DNA of 64,000 nt. Origin: Sphaerospermopsis sp. SIO1G1. Its GTDB lineage: Bacteria > Cyanobacteriota > Cyanobacteriia > Cyanobacteriales > Nostocaceae. The DNA lies in assembly GCA_010672785.1 (NCBI GenBank), contig JAAHFX010000006.1, positions 249,574-313,573 on the forward strand, written 5' to 3'. Under the pieces are notes generated by a model that worked only from the letters and a program-made list of their open reading frames with translations, was not told the origin of the DNA and searched no databases. Both the position numbers and the translations under genes were made by a program. Positions 1-10,887 of this stretch are shown here, piece by piece; positions within the stretch are counted from its first letter, which is position 1, and each line of letters opens with the position of its first letter.

Positions 1-354
1 TAAAGATTGCATTCCACGACTACTCACAAATTCCAGTAAACTTCCTAACTGAAACCATACAAATACACAAGTTCCCAAACTTAAAGGTAAACCTATCCCT
101 AAAGCTAGGGGAGAGGGAAAACCAAATATTTCTAAACCAGAGGACATAAATAAACAAGTTCCAGCAGTAATACCAATAAATGGTACAACTAACTGTTTTA
201 AAGAAGCACTAGATTTAATCGGCTTTTTATTATCTTTAGGCCATTTTTCGACGATTACTTGTAATGTTCCAGATAAGGCTAAACCAGAAGTTAATGCGAT
301 GAGGAAACCAACTACAAGCAAAATGTAGGGGGGTTGCAGAGGATAATAATACAT
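1..354 (-). CDS. Hypothetical membrane protein, 3' end cut by window edge
   Basis: An open frame reads leftward from an ATG at 354-352 to the window edge without a stop, giving 118 codons; the C-terminus is missing. The visible protein has three hydrophobic stretches, near residues 9-30, 57-75 and 80-100, separated by a short basic loop containing KWPKDNKKP, so it is probably an integral membrane protein. I recognise no catalytic motif. It lies in the same direction as the ABC1-kinase gene, on the far side of a 185-bp gap. No function is proposed. The coding call rests on the long open frame and the membrane-protein composition. Confidence 0.6.
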   Translation of the reverse strand, partial: MYYYPLQPPYILLVVGFLIALTSGLALSGTLQVIVEKWPKDNKKPIKSSASLKQLVVPFIGITAGTCLFMSSGLEIFGFPSPLALGIGLPLSLGTCVFVWFQLGSLLEFVSSRGMQSL

Positions 355-539
355 GAAAGATGAAAACTCCTGATTGTTATTTTTATGAAATTAGTTATAT
401 CTTTTCCGGGTGCATCAGTGTTATTAATGAAGGTAGGCAAAAGACAAGAGGCAAAAGGTAAAAGTTAATATTTTTCAATTACATTCTTGCTCAAGGCATT
501 TGTTTGATCATTTTGATGTTACCGGAGTTGATATTACTA

Positions 540-2264
540 CTAATTTTGGCTTGCTGACTGGTTTTGAGTAAAGGGAACAAAAGATGTTGCTTGAGGCAAG
601 ATAGCTGCTACACTTTCCTTTGAAAACTCTGTAAGAAGACCGACGGCTACGTTTAATAACCGATTTGGTGGTAAGTCATCTTTAACTAATTCCCACAACC
701 TCTGTACTTCATCAGTGTGTAGACGATCATCTTCAGTCAGTGCTAAAACTAACTGACGACGTAAAAATTTGCCTTCTTCTGAGAGTAGATATTGCAAACC
801 CATTCTCGCGGTAGGTACAACATCAAACTGCTGATCAGTACGAGCAATGGAAATTAAGTTTTCTAAACGTTGCCATTGAAATTTACCATCTTTGAATAGT
901 ACATTCAATAACCGTCTTCGTAATGCAGGGGATTCTCCGGTTAATAAGCGACGTGCTATATAGGGATAACCAACTTCAACTATTTTAAAGTTAGAGTTGA
1001 GGCTTAAAGCAATACCTTCCTGTGTTACCAAAGAACGAATAATTAGGGCAAACTTAGCCGGTACTCGGAAAGGATATTCATACATCAATTCCGAAAATTC
1101 ATCAGTGATCGTTTTAAAGTTAAAATCACCGACATTTTTACCAATGGCATTTCCTAAAACTGCTTCTAATGCTGGAACAATAGGGGCAATGTTGGTTTGG
1201 GGTGCAAGAAAGCCCAGTTTGACAAAGTCTTCTGCTAAATCAGCATAATCTTTATTGACAAGATGGACTAAGGCATCAACTAATGTTTCTTTGGTGACTT
1301 CTTCTAACTGATCCATCATGCCAAAATCTATGTAAGCCATGCTACCTTCACCAATGGCAAAAAGGTTTCCTGGATGAGGATCGGCATGAAAGAAGCCAAA
1401 TTCTAGTAGTTGTTGTAAACCGGAAGTGACTCCGATTTGAATAATACTTTCTGGATCTAATCCGGCTTTGCGAATATTTTCTATATCTGTAAGTTTAAAT
1501 CCGTTGATCCATTCCAAAGTTAATACACGGGTGCTACTATAACGCCAGTAAATACTAGGTACTTTCACTTGGGGATTATCACGGAAATTAGTCGCAAATT
1601 TCTCTGCATTGCGACCTTCATTCATGTAGTCAACTTCTTCAAATAATTTTGTGCCAAATTCGTCCACAATTAAGGTTAAATCGTGACCAAGGTTGAGTGG
1701 TAACCAAGGACTTAGCCAAGTTGCCGCCCAGCGCATTAAGTATAAATCTTTGGCTATAACTGGTCGTAAATGGGGACGTTGGACTTTTACTGCTACTTCT
1801 TCACCAGTAATTAAACGACCACGATAAACTTGACCTAAACTTGCTGCTGCTACAGGTGTCGGTGATAGTTCAGTAAATATTTCTTCTACTGATCGCTCGA
1901 GTTCTGTTTCTATGATGTGTCGTGCTAATTCATTGTCGAAGGGTGGTAACTGGTCTTGAAGTTTTATCAACTCTTCCAAAAAGTCTTTACGGATCAAATC
2001 AGGCCTGGTGGAAAGAGCTTGACCAACTTTAATAAATGTTGGCCCCAGACGGGTGAGCAGTTTTCTGAGTTGGGTAGCTCGTTTACCCTTGTTCTGCTCA
2101 ACTTGATTTTGCCATTCATCCCATTTGAGGCTAAGTATAAAACCTGCAAAAGATGTGATGATTGTTATCAGTCTGCCCCATGCTAACCAAGGACGATAAC
2201 GGTAATAACGAGCAATGAATTCTGAATTATACTGCTTAAGTTGAGCAGGTTGATTTTGACCCAC
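540..2264 (-). CDS. ABC1/AarF/UbiB-family kinase-like protein
   Basis: This 574-residue protein belongs to the ABC1 (AarF/UbiB) atypical kinase family. The family supports isoprenoid-quinone metabolism in bacteria and plastids, and its cyanobacterial members are related to plastoglobule ABC1K kinases. Diagnostic motifs are all visible: KVGQ at 79-82 in the family-specific N-terminal extension, the Ala-rich nucleotide loop AAASLGQVYRG at 139-149 in place of a Gly-rich loop, the ATP-site Lys160 in VAVK, HADPHPGN at 293-300, and the DFG metal motif at 313-315. A hydrophobic stretch near 30-46 could touch the membrane. Length is normal for cyanobacterial members. The substrate cannot be inferred from sequence. 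The gene is followed by a 185-bp gap with no obvious terminator. Confidence 0.92.
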   Translation of the reverse strand: MGQNQPAQLKQYNSEFIARYYRYRPWLAWGRLITIITSFAGFILSLKWDEWQNQVEQNKGKRATQLRKLLTRLGPTFIKVGQALSTRPDLIRKDFLEELIKLQDQLPPFDNELARHIIETELERSVEEIFTELSPTPVAAASLGQVYRGRLITGEEVAVKVQRPHLRPVIAKDLYLMRWAATWLSPWLPLNLGHDLTLIVDEFGTKLFEEVDYMNEGRNAEKFATNFRDNPQVKVPSIYWRYSSTRVLTLEWINGFKLTDIENIRKAGLDPESIIQIGVTSGLQQLLEFGFFHADPHPGNLFAIGEGSMAYIDFGMMDQLEEVTKETLVDALVHLVNKDYADLAEDFVKLGFLAPQTNIAPIVPALEAVLGNAIGKNVGDFNFKTITDEFSELMYEYPFRVPAKFALIIRSLVTQEGIALSLNSNFKIVEVGYPYIARRLLTGESPALRRRLLNVLFKDGKFQWQRLENLISIARTDQQFDVVPTARMGLQYLLSEEGKFLRRQLVLALTEDDRLHTDEVQRLWELVKDDLPPNRLLNVAVGLLTEFSKESVAAILPQATSFVPFTQNQSASQN

Positions 2265-2793
2265 GTCTTTTTCTGCCTCTACAACTGGGAACTAAGAAAC
2301 TTTGTATGCTTACTACCAGATTGACAAGTTGTGATTTGCCAAGACTGTATGGTAGCTTGTAATAGAAATTGTAGATAAACCAAAACTATAGTTATTGTTG
2401 GTATTAGTTTATCTTTTTCTTAATCATACTTCATAAAAGTACAAGATTTTGTCGTACAGTGTAGGTATTTTATTTTTTCTTAACGATTTGTGTTGACAAT
2501 GATAAGTATCAAGTTATTTCAGTTATCAGTTATCAGTACCTATTAACTTGTGTGTGCAGAAATCAGAAAATTATTTTCCCCCTGCAAGAAAGCATCTTGC
2601 GGCCTTAATGATAAATATCTAACCGGACATGATCAGGACTTACGCAAAAATCTTCCAAAACTCTATTCCTCTGCGTTCTCTGCGTTCTCTGCGGTTTGAT
2701 ATTCCGTGACTCGTGCGTAAATCCTAATGATATGATTGCTGACTCCTGACTTCTGAATTCTGCTGTAAATCATGATTATAAATTGAAGACTAA
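2265..2793. other. Gene-free stretch between the mfd and ABC1 genes
   Basis: These 529 bp lie upstream of the ABC1-kinase gene and downstream of mfd. They hold AT-rich sequence that probably contains the ABC1 promoter (about 2270-2500), a few STRR-like TTATCAG units near 2519-2540, and a complete copy of the AGGACTTACGCA inverted-repeat element (listed separately). No open frame resembles a gene. Confidence 0.7.
2635..2725. repeat. Family A element (AGGACTTACGCA ends), copy 1
   Basis: A 91-bp element starts AGGACTTACGCA and ends TGCGTAAATCCT, an imperfect inverted repeat. The core contains TTCCTCTGCGTTCTCTGCG, related to the TTCCTCTGTGTTCTCTGTG core of the copies at 26180, 31702, 56451 and 61929. 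It has no coding capacity. The ends could pair into a hairpin in RNA or DNA. Confidence 0.85.
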
Positions 2794-5700
2794 TTAAACT
2801 ACGGCAGCTTCAGGAATTACACCTTGCATTTTGGAGAAAATCTCAATTAAAGTTTGCAATTGCTGATCAACTTTAAAGACACCTAAACCTCTCGCTGTTA
2901 CCTTACCAGGGGAATAAACAAAACGATTTTTCATGGTATCTGTTAACTTTTCCGCTAACAAATTCCAAGCTGGTTCTTCCATTGGAGTTTCTAAAACAAT
3001 ATGCTGTTTATTCTCTGGTTTAATTCTACTAAAACCGATATTTTTTGCTAATTGTTTTAATTCCATAATCCGTAAAAGTTGACTAGCAGGAGTAGGAATT
3101 GCACCGTATCTATCAGTCCATTCTGCGGCGATCGCTTTTAATTCTTCTTTAGTTTTGACAGTTGCAACTGCACGGTAAGCACTCATCTTTTGATCAATAT
3201 CGGTAATGTAGGTAGAAGGAATAAATGCAGTCAAATTGAGGTCAACTTGAGTATCATCAACCTTGGGTATTTCTTGACCACGAATTTCTCGAATTGCTTC
3301 TTCTAACATTTCCATATATAAATCAAATCCTATCGCATCCATTTGACCAGATTGTTCTGCACCCAACAAGTTTCCTACACCACGAATTTCCATATCGCGC
3401 ATTGCTAATTGATAACCTGAACCGAGTTGAGTAAATTCTTGAATTGCTCTTAATCTTTTTCTGGCTGCATCAGATAATTCTCGTTTTTTCGGGTAAAATA
3501 ACCAGGCGTGAGCTTGAATGCCAGCACGTCCTACTCGACCTCTTAATTGATATAATTGGGATAAACCAAAACGGTGAGCATCTTCAATTAAAATAGTGTT
3601 AACTCTGGGAATATCTAAACCAGATTCAATGATTGTGGTACAAACCAAAATATCAGCTTCATTGTTACTAAAAGTTAGCATGGTCGCTTCTAATTCACTT
3701 TCATTCATTTGACCATGAGCGATCGCAAATCTTCCACCTGGTATCATCTCTCTTAAATTTGCGGTGGTTTCTTCAATTCCTTCTACCCTGGGAACTACAT
3801 AAAAAACCTGTCCACCTCTATCTAATTCTTGTCTAATTGCACTTCTAATAATTTCTGAATTTAAAGGTGCTAAATGGGTTTGAATTGGTCTTCTGGTTGG
3901 GGGAGGGGTAGTAATCAAACTCATTTCTCGAATTCCCGATAAAGACATATATAAAGTTCTAGGAATAGGAGTTGCGGATAAAGTTAACACATCAACTTGA
4001 GTTTTTAAACTCTTAATTTTTTCTTTTTGATTAACACCAAATCTTTGTTCTTCATCAATTACTAAAAGTCCCAAATCTTTAAAATTCACACTTTTACCTA
4101 ATAATTGATGTGTTCCCACAACTATATCTAGTTCACCAGTAACTAAACGTTTTTGGATATTGCGTTTTTCCTCTGCTGTCCGAAACCGATTTAATAAACC
4201 CACATTGACAGGATAGGGAGCAAAACGTTCTTGAATTGTGTGATAATGCTGTTGGGTTAAAATTGTGGTTGGGGCTAAAAGTGCTACTTGCTTACCAGAA
4301 GTGACAGCTTTAAAAATTGCCCGAATTGCTACCTCTGTTTTCCCAAAACCCACATCACCACAAACCAAACGATCCATCGGTCTTTCACTTTCCATATCCC
4401 GCTTCACATCTTGCACAGCTTTGAGTTGATCTATGGTAGGCTGGTAGCGGAAAGAATCTTCCATTTCAGCTTGCCAAGGCATATCTGTGGGATAGGAAAA
4501 ACCCTGTTGTTGGGAGCGGGCGGCATATAATTTTAAAAGATCAACTGCTAATTTCTTGATTGTTTTTCTAACTTTATTCTTAGTATTATCCCAAGCTTTA
4601 CCTGTCATTTTATGCAATGCTGGAGGTTTATCAGCATTAGTTCTAAATCGAGATAAAGAACCCACTTGATCTGCTGCTACCCTTAAGACACCATCAGCAT
4701 ATTGAATGACTAAATAATCACGAGTTTCATTGTTAATAGTTAAACTTTCTAATTTAATAAACTTACCAATTCCGTGACTACGATGAACTACAAAATCACC
4801 AGGACGTAATTTATTTGGATCAACTTGTTTAGAAGTGGCTTTTCTGCGTTTACGGATATAACCAAAATTAGCTAAGGAATGTTGCCCATAAAATTCCCTA
4901 TCGGTGACAATAACGATGCGATAGGAAGGTAAAATAAAACCTTCTAATTCTGCTAAACCAGAGTATTTTAAGGCAACTGGTGTATGATTAATGTGTAATT
5001 TTTCAATAGCTTGATAATCACGGGGATTGGGAATAAACTGTGCCGCACAATCATGTTCTTGTAAGAGTGCCACAGAACGGGAAGGTTGAGCAGAAATTAA
5101 CCAAACTGCAAATTTTCTTTCCCTTTCTTGTCGTAGGGTTTCTGCTAATTTAGCAAATTGATGGGGGGTAACTGGTAAAGGTCTACTGGCTAAATTAGTA
5201 CCGCTATTTTCTTCTGCTAATTCTGATAAATATAAAGTATGAAAATGATTAACAACCGCTAAACAATCATCAAAACTTAAATGTATTTTTGGCAAAGTAA
5301 CTGATAACTGTTCACTGATCACTGACCATTGCATATCCGCATTTTCTACCCAGCGATCGCTATGAGCATGACATTGTTCTAATTCGTCAATAGCAACTAA
5401 ACTATTGTCTGATAAATAATCTAAAATTGAAGCAGGGTTTTGAAAAGCCAAACCTAAAAAACGTCTACTTCCTTCTAATCCAAAATTCTCTAATTTTTCT
5501 GGATCTAATTCCAATTCAGCACTTAATTGAGAAAATTCAGAATTACTTTTTAATGCTGATAAAACAATAGGTGCAAAACTGGTAGGAGTGAGGGAAATTT
5601 GCTCAACTTTATCTAAAGCCGAACGTTGGGTAGAAGGATCAAATTCCCGCAGTTTGTCAATTTCATCCCCGAACCATTCTAAACGAACTGGCAATTCTGA

Positions 5701-6273
5701 AGAGACGGGAAACACATCTACAATATCACCCCGCCGACTCCATTGACCTTCAGTTTCTACTAAAGAAACCCGTTCATATCCTAAAGCAGTGATTTTTTCA
5801 CTAAACTGATCTAAATCATATTCCATCCCCTTTTCTAAGGTAAGACAAAATGATTTAAAGTTTTCCGGTGGTGGTAGATGTGGTTGTAATGCACCGATAG
5901 TAGCAATAACCGCCGTCTGCTTTTGGTGAGACTGACTATTAATTAAATCTGCTAAAACCTGCATTTGACCCCAATTTAACTCAGTTTCTGGATCAAAAGG
6001 TTCATAGGGTGAGGCTTCAGAGGTGGGGTAAAAATGAACAGTATCCCATCCCATTGCTTCCATTTGGGCATAAACCCGCCCAGCTTCCTCTAGAGTGGCA
6101 CAAATTACGCACAAATTGCGATGGTGATGATGAGCTAAAGCAGAAGCTACCAAACTTTTAGGTAAACGGGAAATACCATTTAACCGCAATTCTTGGTTTT
6201 TGTTGAGTTTGGTATTGAGTTCTGCGGTTAGAGGCGATCGTGCTAAAGCACGGACAATAGAAGAGAAAGCCAT
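2794..6273 (-). CDS. mfd: Transcription-repair coupling factor Mfd
   Basis: Mfd (1159 residues) removes RNA polymerase stalled at lesions and recruits UvrA to the transcribed strand. The order of domains is canonical. A UvrB-like N-terminal module is followed by the RNAP-interaction domain ([16 protein letters not shown] near 490-505). The RecG-like translocase has Walker [10 protein letters not shown] near 640, the DEEQ box near 738, and [15 protein letters not shown] just after it. [11 protein letters not shown] motif VI and a C-terminal autoinhibitory domain complete the protein. Length matches the family. The start at 6273 directly follows an AT-rich leader and the first residues align with cyanobacterial Mfd style. 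It is a single gene with repeats on both sides. Confidence 0.97.
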   Translation of the reverse strand: MAFSSIVRALARSPLTAELNTKLNKNQELRLNGISRLPKSLVASALAHHHHRNLCVICATLEEAGRVYAQMEAMGWDTVHFYPTSEASPYEPFDPETELNWGQMQVLADLINSQSHQKQTAVIATIGALQPHLPPPENFKSFCLTLEKGMEYDLDQFSEKITALGYERVSLVETEGQWSRRGDIVDVFPVSSELPVRLEWFGDEIDKLREFDPSTQRSALDKVEQISLTPTSFAPIVLSALKSNSEFSQLSAELELDPEKLENFGLEGSRRFLGLAFQNPASILDYLSDNSLVAIDELEQCHAHSDRWVENADMQWSVISEQLSVTLPKIHLSFDDCLAVVNHFHTLYLSELAEENSGTNLASRPLPVTPHQFAKLAETLRQERERKFAVWLISAQPSRSVALLQEHDCAAQFIPNPRDYQAIEKLHINHTPVALKYSGLAELEGFILPSYRIVIVTDREFYGQHSLANFGYIRKRRKATSKQVDPNKLRPGDFVVHRSHGIGKFIKLESLTINNETRDYLVIQYADGVLRVAADQVGSLSRFRTNADKPPALHKMTGKAWDNTKNKVRKTIKKLAVDLLKLYAARSQQQGFSYPTDMPWQAEMEDSFRYQPTIDQLKAVQDVKRDMESERPMDRLVCGDVGFGKTEVAIRAIFKAVTSGKQVALLAPTTILTQQHYHTIQERFAPYPVNVGLLNRFRTAEEKRNIQKRLVTGELDIVVGTHQLLGKSVNFKDLGLLVIDEEQRFGVNQKEKIKSLKTQVDVLTLSATPIPRTLYMSLSGIREMSLITTPPPTRRPIQTHLAPLNSEIIRSAIRQELDRGGQVFYVVPRVEGIEETTANLREMIPGGRFAIAHGQMNESELEATMLTFSNNEADILVCTTIIESGLDIPRVNTILIEDAHRFGLSQLYQLRGRVGRAGIQAHAWLFYPKKRELSDAARKRLRAIQEFTQLGSGYQLAMRDMEIRGVGNLLGAEQSGQMDAIGFDLYMEMLEEAIREIRGQEIPKVDDTQVDLNLTAFIPSTYITDIDQKMSAYRAVATVKTKEELKAIAAEWTDRYGAIPTPASQLLRIMELKQLAKNIGFSRIKPENKQHIVLETPMEEPAWNLLAEKLTDTMKNRFVYSPGKVTARGLGVFKVDQQLQTLIEIFSKMQGVIPEAAVV

Positions 6274-6350
6274 AATTGTTAATAGCGTCAGAAATCTGAG
6301 AAGGTGGAAAATTTAGATTGTAATTATATATGAACTATTTTAGGGGAATA

Positions 6351-6409
6351 GGGAACAGGGTGCAGGTTGGAGGGTGCAGGGTGCAGGGTGCAGGTTGCAG
6401 GGTGCAGGG
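6351..6409. repeat. STRR array, GGGTGCA unit
   Basis: About eight imperfect copies of the heptamer GGGTGCA (variants GGTTGCA and GGTTGGA) lie between mfd and the pabAB gene. The 7-bp period is the same as in the other arrays of this window. Short GGGTGCA runs recur near 30672, 47911 and 49455. Confidence 0.85.
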
Positions 6410-6466
6410 AATAGGTAAGAGCTACAGAGATTTTTGTTTGTTCCGAAAATGTTCAATTAATTTTGC

Positions 6467-8560
6467 TTAGGTACTTATCATTTCATCCAATTCCCCATTC
6501 ACAGTCATTACTAAAGCATCAACTAAAGCTTCTGCTTTCAACAACATTTCTGAAAACTCTGCTTGAGGATTTGATAACGCTACAATTCCCCCACCCACAC
6601 CAATATCAGTCTTTTGATCTGTTAAAATTGCCGTGCGAATAACAATGTTTAAATCCGCTGCACCATTACAACTTAAAAACCCAATTGTTCCCGAATAAAC
6701 TCCCCTAGCTTTTGATTCCAATTTATCTATAATTTCCATAGTTCTAATTTTCGGCGCACCTGTCATTGAACCACCAGGAAAAGCATTTTTAATACAATCA
6801 GTAGCACTCATTTCTGGAAGTAATAAACCCTTAATTGTAGTAACTAACTGATGTACTGTACTGTAGGTTTCTATATCCATTAAATTAGGAACATAAACAC
6901 TTCCTACTTGGCAGACTTTACCTAAATCATTGCGTAATAAATCAACTATCATTAAGTTTTCAGATTGATCTTTTTCACTATTCCGTAAACTTTCTTTTAA
7001 AATTTGATCTTCTTTTGGTGTTTTCCCTCTGGGTAATGTTCCTTTAATGGGTTTGGTTTCTACCCAACCTTGGGAGTCTATTTTTAAAAATCTTTCTGGA
7101 GAAGAACAAGCAATAGCAAAATTTTCAAACTTGAAAAATGCAGAATAAGGTGCAGGATTAATTTTTCTGAGTGTGTGATAAAATTCTAAGGGTTGTGGTG
7201 TAATTTCTGTATATAATTTATTCGTTAAACAAACTTGATATGTTTCCCCTTCATAAATCTCTTGTAATGATTTTTGAATATTTTCAATATAATCCTGTTC
7301 AGATTGTTGTAAATTAAATTTTACTCTTTGTTGTTTTTCGGATTTAATAACTAGGGGAAGTGGTGATAATGTTAGTAATTTTGACTCTATTTCTAAAAAC
7401 CATGCTGTTGCTATTTCCTTTTCTTCAGATGTAGTCAAACACAATAAATAAATAACTTGTTCCTGATGATCAAAAGCAATGACTCTATCTGCTAAAATAA
7501 ATACAGCATCAGGTAATTCAGAAATATGGACTAAATTTCCTCCACATTCTGCTTTGATTTCATATCCCAAATAACCCACAAACCCACAATTAAAATCAAA
7601 GGGTAGTTCTTCATTTACACAATATCTATTTTTAAGTTCCCTGTGTAAATAATTAAAAATACTTTCTTTGTTAGTTGTAGTTTTACCAGCTTGGGTAATT
7701 TTTATTTCTCGGTTTTGGGTTTGATACTCAACTACTAAACTATGAACACCGCTACTATCTCCCATAAACGAAAAACGTGATAACCCAGGTTCATATCTAC
7801 TACTATCTAACCAAAAGGTATTTACTTTGTCTCCAAATAGTTGTGTAAATACTTGTTCTGGTTCGAGATATATATTTAATTTTTTACTAACAACTTGATA
7901 TGATTGCTGTTGATGACTTTGATGTTTTGGTGTTAAAAAAATATTTTTATAGTTTACATTTTCAGGTATTTGATATTTATAAAAATTAGCAGTTATATTC
8001 CTAAAGTTTTTAAAAATCTCTTTCCCGTATTCAGTACAAATAGATTCAGGATGAAATTGTACACCCCAAAAAGGTAAATTGCGATGACGCAAACCCATAA
8101 TTACATCATCTGAACTCCAAGCAATTCTTTCTAAACATTCGGGTATGTCATTTTCAACAACTAAGGAATTATAACAAACAGCTAAAAATGGTGATGGTAA
8201 ACCTTGAAATAATTCACAATTCTTGTGATAGACTTGACTGAATCTACCATGTTTTATTTCCGGTGCATGAATAATTCTAGCACCATAAAAGTAACCTATT
8301 CCTTGATGTCCTAAACAGATACCTAAAACTGGAATTTTGATATTTTGTAAAACCTGACCACAAATACCAAAATCTGCTATTTTGTCTGGTTTACCAGGGC
8401 CTGGAGAAATGACAATGTTATCAAATTCAAGCTTGGTTAATTCTTCCCAAGTTAATTCATCATTGCGAATAACAACGGGATTTTCACCATTTACTTCTGC
8501 AATGAATTGATATAAATTAAAAGTGTAAGAATCATAATTATCAATAATTAGTGTTTTCAC
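6467..8560 (-). CDS. pabAB: Aminodeoxychorismate synthase, fused PabA-PabB
   Basis: A fused enzyme makes 4-amino-4-deoxychorismate from chorismate and glutamine for folate synthesis. Residues 1-200 form a class I glutamine amidotransferase, with nucleophile Cys in GICLGHQG near residue 81 and the His/Glu pair in HPES near 170. The C-terminal chorismate-binding part has PIKGTLPRGK near 505, SEKDQSENLMIVDLLRNDLG, and FPGGSMTGAPK. The Lys in PIKGT is the usual mark of PabB, where anthranilate synthase has PIAGT. I chose the GTG at 8560-8558 (V-K-T-L-I-I-D-N-Y-D). The frame extends to a TTG at 8608, but those 16 residues include VI and NHQLS encoded by or beside STRR repeats. A pabC partner is not adjacent. 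Confidence 0.9.
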   Translation of the reverse strand: MKTLIIDNYDSYTFNLYQFIAEVNGENPVVIRNDELTWEELTKLEFDNIVISPGPGKPDKIADFGICGQVLQNIKIPVLGICLGHQGIGYFYGARIIHAPEIKHGRFSQVYHKNCELFQGLPSPFLAVCYNSLVVENDIPECLERIAWSSDDVIMGLRHRNLPFWGVQFHPESICTEYGKEIFKNFRNITANFYKYQIPENVNYKNIFLTPKHQSHQQQSYQVVSKKLNIYLEPEQVFTQLFGDKVNTFWLDSSRYEPGLSRFSFMGDSSGVHSLVVEYQTQNREIKITQAGKTTTNKESIFNYLHRELKNRYCVNEELPFDFNCGFVGYLGYEIKAECGGNLVHISELPDAVFILADRVIAFDHQEQVIYLLCLTTSEEKEIATAWFLEIESKLLTLSPLPLVIKSEKQQRVKFNLQQSEQDYIENIQKSLQEIYEGETYQVCLTNKLYTEITPQPLEFYHTLRKINPAPYSAFFKFENFAIACSSPERFLKIDSQGWVETKPIKGTLPRGKTPKEDQILKESLRNSEKDQSENLMIVDLLRNDLGKVCQVGSVYVPNLMDIETYSTVHQLVTTIKGLLLPEMSATDCIKNAFPGGSMTGAPKIRTMEIIDKLESKARGVYSGTIGFLSCNGAADLNIVIRTAILTDQKTDIGVGGGIVALSNPQAEFSEMLLKAEALVDALVMTVNGELDEMIST

Positions 8561-8581
8561 TGTATTTATCTTAATTGCAAT

Positions 8582-8696
8582 AACTGACAATTGGTGATTG
8601 GTGAACAATGAACAGTGAACAGTAAACAGTGAAAACTGAAAACTGACAATTGAAAACTGACAATTGAAAACTGAAAACTGACAACTGACAACTGAC
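8582..8696. repeat. STRR array between pabAB and the aldo/keto reductase gene
   Basis: A mixed 7-bp array contains GTAAACA/GTGAACA, then AACTGAA and AACTGAC units. It fills the entire gap from the upstream side of pabAB to the stop codon of the reductase gene at 8697. Confidence 0.85.
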
Positions 8697-9878
8697 CTAA
8701 CTTTGAGATAATCTTTTCACTTCTTCCCCTTTTAAAACTTGATTAGCTTTTGCTAACATCTGGGGAATTTTATCAGCATGAGGACTATTAATTAAACATT
8801 GTCGTAAATCTACTTGATCTAATTTGTCTGCTTGATTACCAGGAAACCAATCATTACCATTTCCTAATAAATTGTAACGCATTTTTCCATATTCAATCAT
8901 GTCATAGGCTAGGGTTAAATTCAACAACCATAAAACTACTTGAATGTTAATATTTCCTGGTGTCTGTTCCCAAGTTGGTAAATTGACATCCCAATTTCTA
9001 AACCAATCTTCACCTAAAACTTCTATCGCTGCATTTTCTAATTTGGCAATAATTGGTGGTAAAATTTGATCAGCTTTTTCTAATAATTCTAAAGTTTTTA
9101 AATGCTCATCAAAGTCACTAGGTTTTGCAGCACCAATGCTTAAGGTATTAACTTGGGGATGGTTTAAACAAAACAAGTCATTAAATACCATTGGACTTAA
9201 AGGATGACACAGTTCAACTAATTTTGGAGAAGGTTTATATAACAAACCACCTTTATTAGATGGACTGATAATAAACACACCCATATCTAATTTATTAGCT
9301 GCTTCGATGGCTGGCCAATTCCATTGATTGATATAATACCAATGTAAGTTAACATAATCAAATTGATTACTATTAATAGCTTCAGTGATTGTTGCGGTTG
9401 AACCATGAGTGGAAAAACCAATAAATCTCACTTTTCCCTCTGCTTGTAATTCCCTTGCAACTTCTAAACAACCACCATCGCGGAGACTAAAGTTTAACTT
9501 TTCGGCATTATTAATACCATGTAATCCCAATAAATCAACATAATCTAAATTTAAGTATGACAAAGATTTCTCAAAGGTTTTTCTAAATTCCTTTGCATCT
9601 GCAACTGGAGAAACCTTAGTTTGGACAATTAACTTTTCCCTTTCTAACTTTGGTAAAATTTGCCCCAACTGTATTTCTGAACTACCATAACCCCTAGCAG
9701 TTTCAATATGATTAATTCCTAGTTCTACAGCACGACGAATAGTAGCTTCTAAATTATCCTGCTGATCTTGAGGAACTTCTTCTATTTTGATATCTTTCCA
9801 TTTGAATTGATAACGCATTCCTCCGCAGGAAAATACAGGCATTTGTAAGTTTGTGCGACCAAATCTTCTGTATAACAT
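8697..9878 (-). CDS. Aldo/keto reductase family oxidoreductase
   Basis: A 393-residue member of the NAD(P)H-dependent aldo/keto reductase superfamily, a (beta/alpha)8 barrel. The usual tetrad Asp-Tyr-Lys-His maps to Glu59, Tyr64 (HIETARGYGSSE), Lys88 (VQTKV) and His120 (GLHG), so the first residue is a conservative Asp-to-Glu change. FSCGGMRYQ at the N-terminus and a long C-terminal extension resemble the large aldo/keto reductases that often carry a C-terminal ferredoxin-like cluster. The Cys-rich motif is absent here, with only isolated cysteines. Its substrate is unknown. It ends directly against an STRR array and starts 89 bp downstream of the rpiA stop codon. Confidence 0.85.
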   Translation of the reverse strand: MLYRRFGRTNLQMPVFSCGGMRYQFKWKDIKIEEVPQDQQDNLEATIRRAVELGINHIETARGYGSSEIQLGQILPKLEREKLIVQTKVSPVADAKEFRKTFEKSLSYLNLDYVDLLGLHGINNAEKLNFSLRDGGCLEVARELQAEGKVRFIGFSTHGSTATITEAINSNQFDYVNLHWYYINQWNWPAIEAANKLDMGVFIISPSNKGGLLYKPSPKLVELCHPLSPMVFNDLFCLNHPQVNTLSIGAAKPSDFDEHLKTLELLEKADQILPPIIAKLENAAIEVLGEDWFRNWDVNLPTWEQTPGNINIQVVLWLLNLTLAYDMIEYGKMRYNLLGNGNDWFPGNQADKLDQVDLRQCLINSPHADKIPQMLAKANQVLKGEEVKRLSQS

Positions 9879-9967
9879 AGGTAAACTTTAAATAATAGTC
9901 AATTAATTTGTTTACATTGTTGCTTAAGGTTTTTTGGAGGTGGGAAAACCCACCTATTTAATTTTAC

Positions 9968-10678
9968 TTACATTTGACGAACAGAAGGTTTACCATCAAT
10001 AACTTCACCAATCAAAACCTGACTAACACAGTTAACAAAGATGCCATTTTCCAGCACCCCAGGAATATTATTTAATGTTGTTTCCAAAGTTACTGGATCA
10101 TCAATTTTTTCAAAGGTGACATCCACTACCATATTACCTTGGTCAGTGATGACTGGGCCTGCTTTTTTCACACCCATACGTAATTCTGGTTGGCCACCGA
10201 GTTTTTTGATTGCATTGATCACAGGAGTAATAGCCATAGGAATTACTTCGACAGGAACAGCAAAACTAGAACCCAACCTATCAACTAACTTACCACTATC
10301 AACGACCACAATAAATTCTTTGGCTAGATAATCTACCACTTTTTCGCGGGTATGTGCAGCACCACCACCTTTAATCAAATTTTTGAGGGGATCAACTTCA
10401 TCTGCACCATCAATAGCAATGTCAATATGATCAATAGCGTCTAAAGTGGTGAGAGGAACACCGTATTGTTTTGCTAACACTTCTGATTGAAAGGAAGTGG
10501 GGATACCAACAATATCTTTCAGTTCACCAGACTTGAGGCGATCGCCTAAAAATTGTATTGTGTAAGCTGTAGTTGAACCCGTACCCAAGCCAACAATAGA
10601 GTTTGATTTTACTAGAGCAGCAGCAGCTTTACCAACTTCTTGCTTCATTAATTTTACGGGATCTGCGGATACGGACAT
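9968..10678 (-). CDS. rpiA: Ribose-5-phosphate isomerase A
   Basis: RpiA (236 residues) interconverts ribose-5-phosphate and ribulose-5-phosphate in the pentose phosphate and Calvin cycles. Visible signatures are the phosphate loop [16 protein letters not shown] near 30-45, DGADEVDP near 90, [11 protein letters not shown] near 103 with the catalytic acidic and basic residues, and [13 protein letters not shown]. Length and spacing are those of a complete RpiA. It is transcribed divergently from the SLH gene, 209 bp away, so the gap should hold both promoters. Confidence 0.96.
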   Translation of the reverse strand: MSVSADPVKLMKQEVGKAAAALVKSNSIVGLGTGSTTAYTIQFLGDRLKSGELKDIVGIPTSFQSEVLAKQYGVPLTTLDAIDHIDIAIDGADEVDPLKNLIKGGGAAHTREKVVDYLAKEFIVVVDSGKLVDRLGSSFAVPVEVIPMAITPVINAIKKLGGQPELRMGVKKAGPVITDQGNMVVDVTFEKIDDPVTLETTLNNIPGVLENGIFVNCVSQVLIGEVIDGKPSVRQM

Positions 10679-10887
10679 TCCTAAACTCCTAAAAATTTCA
10701 CAAAATGGAATATACTATTAAAGCTGAATATACTACAGAATTGGGAAAAATTTAGAATTTAAGATTTAGAATTTAGAATTTATTTATCCTTATTCAGTAA
10801 GGTTATCAAATATTCAGAAACTTTTATGACTGGATTATCGTCAATTTTAATAAAAAAACTAAATTTATTTATAAAAAATCAAACAAG

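Noticed and set aside
8561..8608. 16-residue N-terminal extension of the aminodeoxychorismate synthase frame (TTG start)
   Set aside because: The extension is encoded in and beside the STRR array and precedes the usual V/M-K-T-L-I-I-D-N-Y-D start, for which a GTG lies at 8560.
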